A stretch of DNA of 64,000 bases from Streptomyces sp. TP-A0874 (GCF_001748085.1 NZ_BBZK01000006.1:67657-131656); one strand, 5' to 3'; shown: positions 1-11,308, counted from the stretch's first letter. Program-made: numbers and translations. Notes: generated by a model from the letters alone, not told the origin.

Positions 1-731
1 TTCAGCCGCTCTCCCCGGAAGAGCGTCCAGGCACCGGGGGCAGGCGCGCAGCCGCGGACCACCCGGTCGACGCGGAGCGCCGGGGCGGTCCAGTCGAGCT
101 CCGCGTCGGCGACATCGAGCTTCGGCGCGAGCGTCGCTCCCTCGGCGGGCTGCGGCACCGCCTTGAGCGAGCCGTCCTCGATTCCGTCCATGGTGGCGGC
201 GAGCAGTCCGGCACCGGCGAGGGCCAGCCTGGTCAGCAGGTCGCCGCTGGTGTCGGTCGGGCGCACCTCCTCGGTGACGACGCCGAAGACCGGGCCGGTG
301 TCCAGCCCTTCCTCGATACGGAAGGTCGAGGCGCCGGTCACCTCGTCGCCCGCGAGGAGCGCGTGCTGGACCGGTGCGGCACCCCGCCAGGCCGGCAGCA
401 GCGAGAAGTGGAGGTTGACCCAGCCGTGCACCGGGATGTTCAGCGCGGCCTTCGGCAGCAGCGCGCCGTAGGCCACGACCGGGCAGCAGTCGGGGGCGAG
501 CGTGCTCAGCCGGTCCAGGAACTCCCGCTCGCTCGGCTTCGCCGGCTTGAGCACCTCGATACCGGCCTCCTCGGCCCGTTGCGCCACGGGACTGGCCACC
601 ACTCTCCGCCCCCGGCCGGCGGGCGCGTCTGGCCGGGTGACGACCGCCACGACCTCGTGCCGCTCCGAGGTGATCAAGGCGTCCAAGGCGGGTACGGCGA
701 CCTCCGGGGTGCCGGCGAAGACCAGCTTCAT
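1..731 (-). CDS. fmt: Methionyl-tRNA formyltransferase (C-terminus cut off by window edge)
   Basis: Formylates the amino group of initiator Met-tRNA using 10-formyl-tetrahydrofolate. The visible 243 codons begin [19 protein letters not shown], the normal family N-terminus. The catalytic region [18 protein letters not shown] supplies the expected Asn and His, and GLDTGPVFG supplies the Asp. The ATG at 731 follows a GAAGGAG ribosome binding site, which fixes the start. The N-terminal Rossmann formyltransferase domain is complete and the frame runs off the window inside the C-terminal tRNA-binding domain. In related Streptomyces it lies downstream of priA, as here, but a plus-strand gene and a 1.1 kb gap separate the two. 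Confidence 0.96.
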   Translation of the reverse strand, partial: MKLVFAGTPEVAVPALDALITSERHEVVAVVTRPDAPAGRGRRVVASPVAQRAEEAGIEVLKPAKPSEREFLDRLSTLAPDCCPVVAYGALLPKAALNIPVHGWVNLHFSLLPAWRGAAPVQHALLAGDEVTGASTFRIEEGLDTGPVFGVVTEEVRPTDTSGDLLTRLALAGAGLLAATMDGIEDGSLKAVPQPAEGATLAPKLDVADAELDWTAPALRVDRVVRGCAPAPGAWTLFRGERL

Positions 732-2372
<1,641 letters not shown>

Positions 2373-2627
2373 CGGACGCCTCCAGCGCGGCCAGCACCCG
2401 GGTGAGGGTGTGTTCGTCGCCGACGTTGCCCGGCAGCATGGTCGCAGCCCTCAACGGACGTCCGTGACCGGCACTTTCGCAGCCGGCCCGGTGCCCTGCG
2501 CCCGGTGGGCCCCGGAACGGACGCTCGTCTCGGACGGCCTTTTCCGGCTCAGGCCCCGCCGCCTCGTGGGGCTCGCCCGCGGCCCCCGACAGGACTCGCC
2601 GGGGGCTGCCGCCTGTACCGGGTTCGC

Positions 2628-4793
2628 TCAGCCGAGGTCCGGCGGATCGATGCGGACCCGCACCGGCTCCCCCTCACGGCGGGCCATCCGCGCCGCCTGC
2701 GCGCTCTTGAGCGCCGCCGCCAGTGCCGCACCGCTTCCCGGGCGGACGCGTACCAGAGCCCGCTCCCAGGTCTCACCGGAAGGTGGTTCCCCGGGTCGCC
2801 GCGGTCTGCCCGGCGGTGCGGCGGCCAGCGGGACCGGCCCCAGGATCTCGGCGTTCCCGGGCAACTCCGCGGAGCTGAGCAGTTCCGCGACGTCCGACGG
2901 CCGTCCGGTCACCGCGGCCATGCGGGAGACGGGCGGGAACGCCAGCTCCGCCCGTTCGGAGAGTTCGCGGACGGCGTGGCCGGCGGGGTCCCAGCGGACC
3001 AGGGCCTGCACCGGGCGCTGGGTCGGTTCGGCGAGCACCGCCACCGTCCCCCCGTCGGCCTGCCCTCGCACCAGTGCGGCGGCGTTCAGCCAGCGGCGCA
3101 ACGCCTCCTCCTCGGCCCGCAGGTCGGGACGGCCCAGCATGGCCCAGCCGTCGAGCAGCAGTGCGGCGGCGTAACCGCCGTCTTCGGCGACGGGTTCCGC
3201 GCCGGGGGTGCTGACCACCAGCGCGGGTTCGGCGGGGACGGTGTCCAGCACGTGGTCCCGGCCCGAGGTCCGGACCGGAACACCCGGAAAGGCCCGGCCG
3301 AGCTCCTCCGCGGTGCGCCGGGCTCCCACGACGTTGGCCCGCAGTCTGAGACCGCCGCACTCGGCACAGCTCCAGTGCGTCTCCTCGCGCCCGCACCAGG
3401 CGCAGTCGAGCGTGTTGCCGGCCCCGGTGACCCGGAGCGGGCCCGCGCAGTGGGCACAGCGCGCCGGCGCCCGGCACCGTTCGCAACCCAGCCGCGGCAC
3501 GTAGCCCCGGCGCGGCACCTGGACGAGGACCGGACCCTGGCGGAGTCCGTCCCTGGCCACCTGCCAGGCCAGGCTCGGCAACCGCGCCGCACGCGCCGCG
3601 GGGTCCCGCGCCTGGTCGAGGTCGCCGACGGTACGCACCAGCGGGGCGGTGGCGCGGACGGTCTCCCGCTCGGCCGTGAGGGGGCGGGCCCACCCGGACT
3701 CCACCAGTTGGGCGGCCTCCACGGTGTGCCCGTGGCCGCCGAGGAGGAACGCCGCCTGTCCCTGGACGGCTCGGAGCAGCAACACTTCCCGGGCGTGCGG
3801 CTGCGGGGCGTGGTCGTCGCTGTGGGACGAGTCGCCGTCGTCCCAGATGGCGAGCAGGCCGAGGTCCCGCACGGGGGCGAACATCGCCGCTCTGGTCCCG
3901 ACGACCCCGCGGACCGAGCCCCGGCTGATCGCCAGCCAGCGGCGGTAGCGTGCCTCCGGGCCGGCGGCGGCGGTGAGCAGTACATGGTGGCCGGAGCCCA
4001 GCAGCGCGGTGAGCGCCGCGTCCACCCGGCCGGCGGCCCGGCCGTCCGGCAGGACGGCGAGGGCGCCGCGCCCGGAGGCCAGGGCGGCGGCCATCGCACG
4101 GGCCAGTTCCTCGGGCCACAGCGGGCCGGGGAGCGCCGTCCAGACCGCTCGGGGCGCCTCCCCCCGGGCGAGCGCGTCGAGGTAGCCGGCTCCGCCGGGG
4201 TAGCGGGACCAGCTCTCGGGTGCCGGGGCCGTCGGCGGCGGAAGCGGTTCGCCGGAGGGCTTCTTCTCCGCCCGGGCCATCCTGGGCGGTACCGCGAGCT
4301 GCACCACGTCCGCGAGCGCCCCGGCGTAGCGGTCCGCCACACTGCGGCACAGCCGTAGCAGCTCAGGGGTGAGGACCGGCTCCGGCGAGACCACCTGGGC
4401 GATCGGGGCGAGCACTCCGGGGAAGTCGCTCTCGCGGCAGCGCTCCACGATGAATCCGTTGACCAGTCCGCCGCCCTCGCGGCGGCCGCCCCGCTCCCCC
4501 GCGCCGAAGCGCACCCGTACCCGGACCCCCGGCTGGGCCTCGGCCGCCATCCCGGCCGGCACGGCGTAGTCGAAGTACCGGTCCAGGTGGAGCAGTCCCT
4601 TGTCGACGAGTACCCGGGCCACCGGGAGGTCGTCCGCCAGCGGAGCCCCCCGCCAGGTGCGCGGTCTGGCCCGGGGCACGTCCGCCTTCCGCACGGTCTC
4701 CCGGATGAAGGCGAGCTGCTCCGCCCCCGCCCGCCGGGCCGCCGGGTCCCGACTCCCCGCGCCCTCGCCGGCCGCCCCGTTTCCGCTGCTCAC
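2628..4793 (-). CDS. priA: Primosomal protein N' (PriA), actinobacterial degenerate form
   Basis: PriA reloads the replisome at stalled forks. This 721-residue protein has the N-terminal DNA-binding domain (KGLLHLDRYFDYAVPAG, typical of PriA) and the zinc-binding module, with eight cysteines in four CxxC pairs (CERC, CAHC, CAWC, CAEC) at about residues 440-480. The Walker A GxGKT motif expected of the helicase is absent: the equivalent stretch reads GRGALAVLPDGRAAGRVDAA. Loss of ATPase motifs is a known trait of actinobacterial PriA, so this is probably a structural primosome factor without helicase activity. The GTG at 4793 has no clear Shine-Dalgarno. A TAGTAC hexamer just upstream could be a -10 element of a leaderless mRNA. 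Confidence 0.9.
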   Translation of the reverse strand: MSSGNGAAGEGAGSRDPAARRAGAEQLAFIRETVRKADVPRARPRTWRGAPLADDLPVARVLVDKGLLHLDRYFDYAVPAGMAAEAQPGVRVRVRFGAGERGGRREGGGLVNGFIVERCRESDFPGVLAPIAQVVSPEPVLTPELLRLCRSVADRYAGALADVVQLAVPPRMARAEKKPSGEPLPPPTAPAPESWSRYPGGAGYLDALARGEAPRAVWTALPGPLWPEELARAMAAALASGRGALAVLPDGRAAGRVDAALTALLGSGHHVLLTAAAGPEARYRRWLAISRGSVRGVVGTRAAMFAPVRDLGLLAIWDDGDSSHSDDHAPQPHAREVLLLRAVQGQAAFLLGGHGHTVEAAQLVESGWARPLTAERETVRATAPLVRTVGDLDQARDPAARAARLPSLAWQVARDGLRQGPVLVQVPRRGYVPRLGCERCRAPARCAHCAGPLRVTGAGNTLDCAWCGREETHWSCAECGGLRLRANVVGARRTAEELGRAFPGVPVRTSGRDHVLDTVPAEPALVVSTPGAEPVAEDGGYAAALLLDGWAMLGRPDLRAEEEALRRWLNAAALVRGQADGGTVAVLAEPTQRPVQALVRWDPAGHAVRELSERAELAFPPVSRMAAVTGRPSDVAELLSSAELPGNAEILGPVPLAAAPPGRPRRPGEPPSGETWERALVRVRPGSGAALAAALKSAQAARMARREGEPVRVRIDPPDLG

Positions 4794-4890
4794 AGATCAG
4801 TACTACCAGATACCGGACGGGGGTCGGGTGGCGTTCCCCGGCCCCGCTGGGAGCGGCGGCTACCGGGCTTGACAGCGCAGGGGTGGATGG

Positions 4891-4968
4891 CACGGGGGTG
4901 AGAGGGAACGGCGGAGCCCGGACCGAATCGGGTCGGTCCGGGCTCCGCCGTTCGCTCTCACCCCCGTG
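4891..4968. terminator. 36-bp inverted repeat between metK and priA
   Basis: The left arm 4891-4926 and right arm 4933-4968 pair over 36 bp with one G-G mismatch (4905/4954) and a 6-base loop. There is no T-run, as is usual in Streptomyces. It lies 51 bases downstream of the metK stop and upstream of priA on the same strand, so it should end metK transcription. Its symmetry means it could act in both directions. Confidence 0.85.
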
Positions 4969-4989
4969 CTGTTCGCCGAGGGAACTCTC

Positions 4990-5035
4990 CGTCGCGTTAC
5001 AGGCCCACGGCCCGTCGCGTTACAGGCCCACGGCC
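4990..5035. repeat. 23-bp tandem duplication across the metK stop codon
   Basis: The unit 4990-5012 is repeated exactly at 5013-5035. The copy at 5013-5035 encodes the last MetK residues and its TAA stop (5020-5022); the other lies just after the stop. The unit is not a multiple of three and sits outside the frame, so MetK is unaffected. Identity without drift suggests a recent slippage event. Confidence 0.9.
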
Positions 5036-6228
5036 AGCCTCAGGGCGTCCACCCGGTCCGTGCGCTCCCAGGTGAACTCCGGCAGCTCGCGGCCGAAGTG
5101 CCCGTACGCGGCGGTCTGGGTGTAGATGGGGCGGAGCAGGTCGAGCTCCTTGATGATGGCGGCCGGCCGGAGGTCGAAGACCTGGCTGATGGCCTGCTCG
5201 ATCTTCTCCGCTTCCACGGTGGCGGTGCCGAAGGTCTCCACGAACAGCCCGACCGGCTCCGCCTTGCCGATCGCGTAGGCCACCTGGACCTCGCAGCGGG
5301 AGGCCAGCCCGGCGGCGACGACGTTCTTCGCCACCCAGCGCATGGCGTAGGCGGCCGAGCGGTCCACCTTCGACGGGTCCTTGCCGGAGAAGGCGCCGCC
5401 GCCGTGGCGGGCCATGCCGCCGTAGGTGTCGATGATGATCTTCCGGCCGGTCAGGCCGGCGTCGCCCATGGGGCCGCCGATCTCGAACCGGCCCGTCGGG
5501 TTGACCAGCAGCCGGTAGTTCTCGGTGTCCAGCTTGATGCCGTCCTCGATGAGCTCTCCGAGGACGTGCTCGACGACGTACTCCCGGATGTCCGGCGCGA
5601 GGAGGGAGTCCAGGTCGATGTCGGACGCGTGCTGCGAGGAGACCACGACCGTGTCCAGCCGGACCGCCTTGTCGCCCTCGTACTCGATGGTGACCTGGGT
5701 CTTCCCGTCCGGGCGGAGGTAGGGGATGGTCCCGTTCTTCCGGACCTCCGTCAGCCGGCGGGAGAGCCGGTGGGCGAGGTTGATCGGCAGCGGCATCAGC
5801 TCGGGTGTCTCGTCGCTGGCGTAGCCGAACATCAGCCCCTGGTCGCCCGCGCCCTGCTTGTCGAGCTCGTCCTCGTCGCCCTCCACCCGCTTCTCGTAGG
5901 CGGTGTCGACACCCTGGGCGATGTCCGGGGACTGGGATCCGATGGACACCGACACGCCGCAGGAGGCTCCGTCGAAGCCCTTCTTCGAGGAGTCGTAGCC
6001 GATGGCCAGGATCGTGTCTCGGACCAGCGTGGCGATATCGGCGTAGGCCTTGGTCGTCACCTCCCCGGCCACATGCACCAGGCCAGTGGTGATCAACGTC
6101 TCGACGGCGACCCGGGACGAGGGGTCCTCGCGCAGAAGAGCGTCGAGGACGGCGTCGCTGATCTGGTCAGCGATCTTGTCAGGGTGGCCTTCGGTCACGG
6201 ATTCCGAGGTGAACAGGCGGCGGGACAC
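5020..6228 (-). CDS. metK: S-adenosylmethionine synthetase
   Basis: Makes S-adenosylmethionine from methionine and ATP, supplying methyl groups. The protein is 402 residues, the usual length. It starts [20 protein letters not shown], which carries the ATP-binding GHPDK motif, and has [19 protein letters not shown], the P-loop-like signature. I chose the GTG at 6228 because it aligns with the family N-terminus and follows GGGAGC. An open frame extends 27 codons further upstream, but that extension has no family counterpart. No SAM riboswitch is evident in the 241-base gap to coaBC. The 3' end carries the tandem duplication noted separately. Confidence 0.97.
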   Translation of the reverse strand: MSRRLFTSESVTEGHPDKIADQISDAVLDALLREDPSSRVAVETLITTGLVHVAGEVTTKAYADIATLVRDTILAIGYDSSKKGFDGASCGVSVSIGSQSPDIAQGVDTAYEKRVEGDEDELDKQGAGDQGLMFGYASDETPELMPLPINLAHRLSRRLTEVRKNGTIPYLRPDGKTQVTIEYEGDKAVRLDTVVVSSQHASDIDLDSLLAPDIREYVVEHVLGELIEDGIKLDTENYRLLVNPTGRFEIGGPMGDAGLTGRKIIIDTYGGMARHGGGAFSGKDPSKVDRSAAYAMRWVAKNVVAAGLASRCEVQVAYAIGKAEPVGLFVETFGTATVEAEKIEQAISQVFDLRPAAIIKELDLLRPIYTQTAAYGHFGRELPEFTWERTDRVDALRLAVGL

Positions 6229-6469
6229 ATCGCTCCCTGGGGTTGCAGCGGCTGCTGTCTGAGCATCGGTGGATCCGAGCGGGAGCTGCGCCCGACACGG
6301 ATCCGCCACAGTTTATCCGGCAGTTCCCCGGTTCGGCCATGGTGTCCGCCCCGCGGGCTGCTCTGACCTGCGGCGCCGCTCCGAAAATCGTTTCGGCGGG
6401 CCGCGTGTCCGCTGGACCGGGCGACCCTTCCCGGCCGCTCCGGCAGGCCCGGCGGGCAGCTGGAAAGCA

Positions 6470-7678
6470 TCAACGCAGCCGCTCGGCCACCAGGTCCCAC
6501 ACCGTGTCGGCGAGGTCCTCCTTGGGGCCGTGCGGCACGGGGGTCTCGGTACCGTCCGCGGCGAGCACGACCGCTTCGCTCTCGTCGGCGCCGAACGTCT
6601 TCCGCTCGCCCACCTCGTTGACCACGAGGAGGTCGCAGCCCTTGCGGGCGAGCTTGGCGCGCCCGCCGGCGAGGACGTCGTCGGTCTCGGCGGCGAACCC
6701 CACGACGACCTGGCCTTCCCTCAGCCGCTCCGCGGAGAGTTCGGCGAGCACGTCCGGGTTGCGGACCAGGGCCACGGGGGCGGGCTCCTCCCCGTCCCGC
6801 TTCTTGATCTTGCCGGGGGCGTACCGCTCGGGCCGGAAGTCGGCGACGGCCGCCGCCATCACCACGGCGTCCGCCTCCGCGGCGGCTGTCAGCACCGCGT
6901 GGCGCAGTTCGGCGGTGGTACCCACCGGGACCACCGCGGCACCGGCCGGGTCCGGCAGCGTGGTGTTGGCCGCGACGAGCGTGACCCGCGCGCCGCGGGC
7001 CACCGCCGTGCGAGCCAGCGCGTAGCCCTGCTTGCCCGAGGAGCGGTTGCCGAGGAAGCGCACCGGATCGAGCGGTTCGCGGGTGCCCCCCGCGCTGATC
7101 ACCACGTGCCGGCCCGCCAGGTCGGGTCGGACGCCCTCTGGTCCGCGGGCGAGCACCCGGCGGCAGACCTGGTAGATCTCCCCGGGGGCGGGCAGCCTCC
7201 CCTTGCCGGTGTCCGCGCCGGTGAGCCGGCCGACCGCCGGTTCGATGACGACCGCGCCGCGGCGGCGCAGCGTCGCGACGTTCTCCTGGGTGGCCGGATG
7301 CTCCCACATCTCGGTGTGCATGGCCGGCGCGAAGACCACCGGGCAGCGGGCGGTGAGGAGCGTGTTGGTCAGCAGGTCGTCGGCCATACCCTGGGCCGCC
7401 CTGGCGAGGGTGTCGGCCGTGGCCGGGGCGACCACGACCAGGTCCGCGTGCTGGCCGATCCGTACGTGCGGGACCTCGTGCACGGACTCCCAGACCTCGG
7501 TCGGGACCGGCTGCCCGGACAGCGCGGCCCAGGTGGCCTCCCCCACGAAGCGGAGGGCGGAGGCGGTCGGCACCACCCGCACCCGGTGTCCGGACTCGGT
7601 CAGCAGGCGCAGCAGTTCGCACGCCTTGTAGGCGGCGATCCCCCCGGCGACCCCCAGGACGACGTTCGGCTGGTCCAT
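6470..7678 (-). CDS. coaBC: Bifunctional phosphopantothenoylcysteine decarboxylase / phosphopantothenate-cysteine ligase
   Basis: Carries out two consecutive steps of coenzyme A synthesis: CTP-dependent joining of cysteine to 4'-phosphopantothenate, then FMN-dependent decarboxylation. It is 402 residues. The N-terminal CoaC flavoprotein half begins VVLGVAGGIAAYKACELLRLL and contains PAMHTEMWEHPATQENV, the substrate-clamp region. The C-terminal CoaB half shows VISAGGTREPLDPVRFLGNRSSG and KIKKRDG. The ATG at 7678 follows GGAGAGGG. The neighbouring rpoZ-gmk-sihF group is conserved in Streptomyces. Confidence 0.95.
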   Translation of the reverse strand: MDQPNVVLGVAGGIAAYKACELLRLLTESGHRVRVVPTASALRFVGEATWAALSGQPVPTEVWESVHEVPHVRIGQHADLVVVAPATADTLARAAQGMADDLLTNTLLTARCPVVFAPAMHTEMWEHPATQENVATLRRRGAVVIEPAVGRLTGADTGKGRLPAPGEIYQVCRRVLARGPEGVRPDLAGRHVVISAGGTREPLDPVRFLGNRSSGKQGYALARTAVARGARVTLVAANTTLPDPAGAAVVPVGTTAELRHAVLTAAAEADAVVMAAAVADFRPERYAPGKIKKRDGEEPAPVALVRNPDVLAELSAERLREGQVVVGFAAETDDVLAGGRAKLARKGCDLLVVNEVGERKTFGADESEAVVLAADGTETPVPHGPKEDLADTVWDLVAERLR

Positions 7679-7724
7679 CGTTGCCCTCTCCCCGCTTCCG
7701 TCTACGCCTCGTCCCATGACACAC

Positions 7725-7757
7725 CACGGGCCCGACAGCCGCGCTGCCGGGCCCGTG
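7725..7757. terminator. Hairpin between rpoZ and coaBC
   Basis: A 15-bp stem (7725-7739 with 7743-7757, one mismatch) encloses a 3-base loop. It lies 14 bases downstream of the rpoZ stop on the minus strand, which fits a factor-independent terminator without T-run. Confidence 0.75.
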
Positions 7758-7771
7758 CGAGCTCTGTCGTA

Positions 7772-8050
7772 CTACTGCTGGTGCGGGGCGCCTTCGGTCG
7801 CCTCGGAGGTCAGCAGGCCCGCGTTGATCTCACGCAGGGCGATCGACAACGGCTTCTCGTGGACGTGGGTGTCCACCAGCGGGCCGACGTACTCCAGCAG
7901 GCCCTCGCCCAGCTGCGAGTAGTAGGCGTTGATCTGACGCGCGCGCTTGGCGGCGTAGATCACCAGGCTGTACTTCGAGTCGGTCGCCTCGAGCAGCTCG
8001 TCGATCGGAGGGTTGATGATGCCCTCGGGCGTGGTGATGGGAGAGGACAC
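7772..8050 (-). CDS. rpoZ: RNA polymerase omega subunit
   Basis: Omega helps assemble and stabilise RNA polymerase by holding beta-prime. The 92-residue protein contains [20 protein letters not shown] and [14 protein letters not shown], the strongly conserved omega core, followed by [17 protein letters not shown]. The start is the GTG at 8050 ([14 protein letters not shown]), matching other Streptomyces omegas. It lies 50 bases downstream of gmk and is probably co-transcribed with it. Confidence 0.96.
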   Translation of the reverse strand: MSSPITTPEGIINPPIDELLEATDSKYSLVIYAAKRARQINAYYSQLGEGLLEYVGPLVDTHVHEKPLSIALREINAGLLTSEATEGAPHQQ

Positions 8051-8100
8051 GCTCTGCCTTCCGCTTGGTCAGGGGGTCGGAGTGGATACTCACTCACAGT

Positions 8101-8691
8101 TCAGCACAGCAAGGCTAGCAGTTCCCTGGCGACGTCCTCGACCGAGGTGTTCACCAGGGTGGTGTCGAACTCGGACTCGGCGGCGAGTTCGACCCGCGCG
8201 CTCTCCAGCCGGCGCTCGATCACCTCGGGCGGCTCGGTGCCCCGGCCGGTGAGCCGGCGGACCAGCTCTTCCCAGCTCGGAGGAGCGAGGAAGACCAGCT
8301 GCGCCTCGGGCATGGACTCCCGCACGAGCCTGGCGCCCTGGAGGTCGATCTCCAGCAGCACCGGCTCCCCCGCCTCCAGGCGGTCGAGGACCGCCTGCCG
8401 GGGAGTGCCGTAGCGGTTCCCCGCGAACTCGGCCCACTCCAGCAGTTCGCCGTTGGCGATGAGCTTGTCGAACTCCTCGTCGTCCACGAAGAAGTACTGG
8501 ACTCCGTGCCGCTCGCCCGGGCGGGGCTTGCGGGTGGTCGCCGAGACCGAGAGCCAGACCTCGGGATGGGCCTTGCGCAGATGGGCGACGACCGTGCTCT
8601 TACCGACCCCGGAGGGGCCGGAGAGCACGGTCAGCCTTGGTTGTCTGTCCGGGGATGCGGGGGTCGCCCCCCGGGAGACTGGAGTACTCAT
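8101..8691 (-). CDS. gmk: Guanylate kinase
   Basis: Phosphorylates GMP to GDP with ATP. The 196-residue protein has the P-loop GPSGVGKST near residue 25, the GMP-binding stretch [21 protein letters not shown], and [23 protein letters not shown], all standard. A short polar tail before the P-loop is common in actinobacteria. It lies 38 bases downstream of sihF, the order conserved in Streptomyces. Confidence 0.96.
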   Translation of the reverse strand: MSTPVSRGATPASPDRQPRLTVLSGPSGVGKSTVVAHLRKAHPEVWLSVSATTRKPRPGERHGVQYFFVDDEEFDKLIANGELLEWAEFAGNRYGTPRQAVLDRLEAGEPVLLEIDLQGARLVRESMPEAQLVFLAPPSWEELVRRLTGRGTEPPEVIERRLESARVELAAESEFDTTLVNTSVEDVARELLALLC

Positions 8692-8729
8692 ACCGCGATT
8701 ATCCAGGTTTCCGTCGGAGGCCTGGACCG

Positions 8730-9053
8730 TCAGGCGGCGTTGCCGCCGAACTCGCGCTCCAGAGAAGCGATCTGGTTCGATCCCAGACCACGGACCCGGC
8801 GGCTCTCGGAGATGCCGAGCCGCTCCATGATCTGCTTGGCGCGGACCTTGCCGACGCCGGGCAGGGACTCCAGGAGAGCGGAGACCTTCATCTTCCCGAT
8901 GACGTCGTTCTCCTGGCCCTGCTTGATCACCTCGTGCAGGGAGGCACCGGAGTGCTTGAGCCGGTTTTTGACCTCGGCGCGCTCCCGGCGAGCCGCGGCG
9001 GCCTTTTCGAGCGCGGCTGCGCGCTGTTCAGGGGTAAGGGGCGGAAGAGCCAC
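8730..9053 (-). CDS. sihF: Actinobacterial integration host factor (sIHF)
   Basis: A nucleoid-associated DNA-binding protein, unrelated in sequence to E. coli IHF, that affects chromosome compaction, sporulation and antibiotic production in Streptomyces. The 107-residue protein starts [20 protein letters not shown] and carries the helix-two-turn-helix DNA-binding part [20 protein letters not shown], then [12 protein letters not shown]. It is nearly identical in design to the S. coelicolor protein. The start is the GTG at 9053. Its 215-base upstream region holds a likely promoter and two small hairpins. Confidence 0.95.
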   Translation of the reverse strand: MALPPLTPEQRAAALEKAAAARRERAEVKNRLKHSGASLHEVIKQGQENDVIGKMKVSALLESLPGVGKVRAKQIMERLGISESRRVRGLGSNQIASLEREFGGNAA

Positions 9054-9160
9054 GCCTACGTCACCTCGGTTGTTGACTATCGGATACGGAACGTGAGGAA
9101 CCTAGTCGCCCCGCAGCTACGGGGCAACGAGCAACGCGCTTTCGCGTTGGCTCCCGACGG

Positions 9161-9189
9161 AGACTAGCGGGCACAGGCGCTCCAGTCAG
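9161..9189 (-). promoter_or_regulatory. Candidate sihF promoter
   Basis: Read on the minus strand, CTGACT (9189-9184) and TAGTCT (9166-9161) are 17 bases apart and fit the HrdB-type -35/-10 pattern moderately. They lie about 110 bases upstream of the sihF start. The leader between them and the gene can form CAACGCG-cttt-CGCGTTG (9132-9149) and a GCCCCG/CGGGGC hairpin. Confidence 0.45.
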
Positions 9190-9268
9190 CGAGAACAGAC
9201 GAAAAGTCCTGGTCAGAGTCGGCCAGCCCGGACATTTGCGGCAAAAGTCGTCAGGAAGCTGCAAGGAT

Positions 9269-10159
9269 TCACCCGGCTCGGTCCTCGGTCGGCCGGTTCG
9301 GGTCGGCGCCCGCTCGCTGACCGGCGACCGCCTCCCGCACCTCGTCGACCAGTCGTGAGACGGCCGTCCGCAGCCCGCTGGGCGACGGGCCGTTTCGCAG
9401 CACCCCCCGGCTGACGCTCGGCAGCACGTTGTTGACGGACTCGCCGAACACCCGCGGAAGATCGGCCGGGGTGGCCCCCTGGGCCCCGATCCCGGGGGCG
9501 AGCAGCGGCCCGCCCACCACCAGCGACACCCCGGGGTCCTTCAACGTCGCCCCCACCACCGCGCCCACCGAGCCCAGAGGTGCGGCGCCCGCGTTCTCCC
9601 GCGCGATGTGGTCCAGCATCACCTGGGCGAGGCTCGCGCCCCCGGCCCCGGTCGCCCGCTGCACCTCGGGTCCCTCCGGGTTGGAGGTCAGCGCCAGCAC
9701 GAAGACACCCGACCCACTGGCCCGAGCCGCGTCCAACGCCGGCCGGAGGGCCTCGAAACCGAGATAGGGGCTGAGGGTGACGGCATCGGAGAAGAGCGGG
9801 CTCCGCTCGGCGAGGTAGGTCTCGGCGTACGCGGCCATGGTGGAGCCGATGTCCCCCCGCTTGGCGTCCGTCAACACCAACGCGCCGGCCGCGCGGGCAT
9901 CGGCCACGACGCGTTCCAGGACGGCCACGCCGCGGGAGCCGAACCGCTCGAAGAACGCCGACTGCGGCTTGAGGACGGCGACCCGGTCGGCCAGCGCCTC
10001 CACGACGGTGTGGCTGAAGCGCTCCAGACCCGCCACGTCGTCACCGAGCCCCCACTCCGCCAGCAGTGCGGGGTGCGGGTCGATCCCGACGCAGAGCGGT
10101 CCTCGGTCGTCCATCGCCCTGCGCAGGCGTGCGCCGAAGGGCGGGGCGGTCTCGGTCAC
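9269..10159 (-). CDS. pyrF: Orotidine 5'-phosphate decarboxylase (subfamily 2)
   Basis: The final UMP-forming step, decarboxylating OMP. The 296-residue length and the motif VLTDAKRGDIGSTMAAYAE with the catalytic Asp-Lys-Asp array place it in the longer type-2 OMPDC family typical of actinobacteria. LCVGIDPHPALL is the conserved N-terminal strand. I chose the GTG at 10159, giving TETAPPFGARLRRAM, because GGAGGAG precedes it by about 8 bases. An upstream ATG at 10174 has no ribosome binding site, and its own codons contain that GGAGGAG. It follows pyrD by 33 bases at the end of the pyr operon. Confidence 0.94.
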   Translation of the reverse strand: MTETAPPFGARLRRAMDDRGPLCVGIDPHPALLAEWGLGDDVAGLERFSHTVVEALADRVAVLKPQSAFFERFGSRGVAVLERVVADARAAGALVLTDAKRGDIGSTMAAYAETYLAERSPLFSDAVTLSPYLGFEALRPALDAARASGSGVFVLALTSNPEGPEVQRATGAGGASLAQVMLDHIARENAGAAPLGSVGAVVGATLKDPGVSLVVGGPLLAPGIGAQGATPADLPRVFGESVNNVLPSVSRGVLRNGPSPSGLRTAVSRLVDEVREAVAGQRAGADPNRPTEDRAG

Positions 10160-10192
10160 GGCGTTCTCCTCCATGGATGGGGGTGGACGGGG

Positions 10193-11308
10193 TCAGGCGC
10201 GCCGGCCACGGGTCGCGGCGCCGACGGCCTCGCCCAGCGTGGAGTACGGGCTGTCGCGGAGCAGTCGGACGAGTCCCCGGTGAACGGACCGGCACCAGAA
10301 CGGCCCCCGGTAGACGAAGGCGCTGTACCCCTGCACGAGAGTGGCTCCGGCGAGGATCCGCTCCCACACGTCCTCGGCGGTCTGCACGCCGCCGACGCTG
10401 ACCAGGGTGGTCCGGCCGCCCACCCGGGCGTGCAGCCGGCGCAGGACCTCCAGCGAACGCGGCGCCAGGGGGGCTCCGGACAGGCCTCCCGCCCCGATGT
10501 CGGCCAGGACGGCCGGCTCGGTGGCCAGTCCGAGCCCGTCCCGGGCCACCGTGGTGTTGGTGGCGATGATGCCGTCGAGGCCCAGTTCGACGGCGAGATC
10601 GGCCACCGCGTCCACGTCCTCGTCGGCGAGGTCCGGAGCGATCTTCACCAGCAGCGGGACCCGGCGCTCGGTGACCGTCCGGTCCGCGGCCTGGCGGACC
10701 GCGCTCAGCAGCGGGCGCAGCCGCTCGACGGTCTGGAGGTTCCGCAGACCGGGGGTGTTCGGTGAGGAGACGTTGACCACCAGGTAGTCGGCGTGTCCGG
10801 CGAGGCGCTCGGTGGAGGTCACGTAGTCCTCGACGGCCTCCTCCTCCGGTACCGCCTTGGTCTTGCCGATGTTGACGCCGACCGTCGTCGGAATCACCGC
10901 CCGGCGGGCGGCGAGCCGGGCCGCCACGGCCGCCGAGCCGTCGTTGTTGAAGCCCATCCGGTTGATCAGCGCGCGGTCCGGTACCAGCCGGAAGAGCCGG
11001 CGGCGCGGGTTCCCGGGCTGGGGTCGGCCGGTGACGGTGCCGATCTCGACATGGTCGAAGCCGAGCATCGCCAGGCCGTCGATGCCGGTGGCGTTCTTGT
11101 CGAAGCCGGCCGCCAGGCCGAAGGGCCCCGGCATCCGCCGGCCCAGCGCGGTGACGCGCAGCTCCGGGTGGCGGGGAGCGAGGAGGCCGGCGACCAGCGT
11201 GCGCAGCCCCGGCAGGCGGGCGGTCAGCCGGATCCAGCCGAAGGCCATCTGGTGGGCCCGCTCGGGATCCATCCGCTGGAAGAGCAGCACGAAGAGGGTT
11301 CGGTACAT
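10193..11308 (-). CDS. pyrD: Dihydroorotate dehydrogenase, quinone-linked (class 2)
   Basis: Oxidises dihydroorotate to orotate with FMN, passing electrons to the quinone pool at the membrane. The N-terminal amphipathic helix ([21 protein letters not shown]) marks class 2. The core has [17 protein letters not shown] and [21 protein letters not shown], then NRMGFNNDG and [14 protein letters not shown], which holds the catalytic Ser region. Length is 371 residues. It lies 143 bases downstream of carB, with a strong intercistronic hairpin in between. Confidence 0.96.
   Translation of the reverse strand: MYRTLFVLLFQRMDPERAHQMAFGWIRLTARLPGLRTLVAGLLAPRHPELRVTALGRRMPGPFGLAAGFDKNATGIDGLAMLGFDHVEIGTVTGRPQPGNPRRRLFRLVPDRALINRMGFNNDGSAAVAARLAARRAVIPTTVGVNIGKTKAVPEEEAVEDYVTSTERLAGHADYLVVNVSSPNTPGLRNLQTVERLRPLLSAVRQAADRTVTERRVPLLVKIAPDLADEDVDAVADLAVELGLDGIIATNTTVARDGLGLATEPAVLADIGAGGLSGAPLAPRSLEVLRRLHARVGGRTTLVSVGGVQTAEDVWERILAGATLVQGYSAFVYRGPFWCRSVHRGLVRLLRDSPYSTLGEAVGAATRGRRA

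Noticed and set aside
5020..6309. A 429-residue MetK starting at 6309
   Set aside because: The extra 27 N-terminal residues have no family counterpart, while the GTG at 6228 matches the usual MetK start and has a ribosome binding site.
6229..6469. SAM riboswitch upstream of metK
   Set aside because: No SAM-I, SAM-II or SAM-IV core could be recognised in this 241-base gap; only a weak CCGAAA/TTTCGG hairpin is seen.
6269..8413. Long plus-strand open frame opposite coaBC, rpoZ and gmk
   Set aside because: High-GC genomes give long antisense frames. It mirrors three well-identified genes and its sequence is low-complexity Gly/Arg/Val with no domain.
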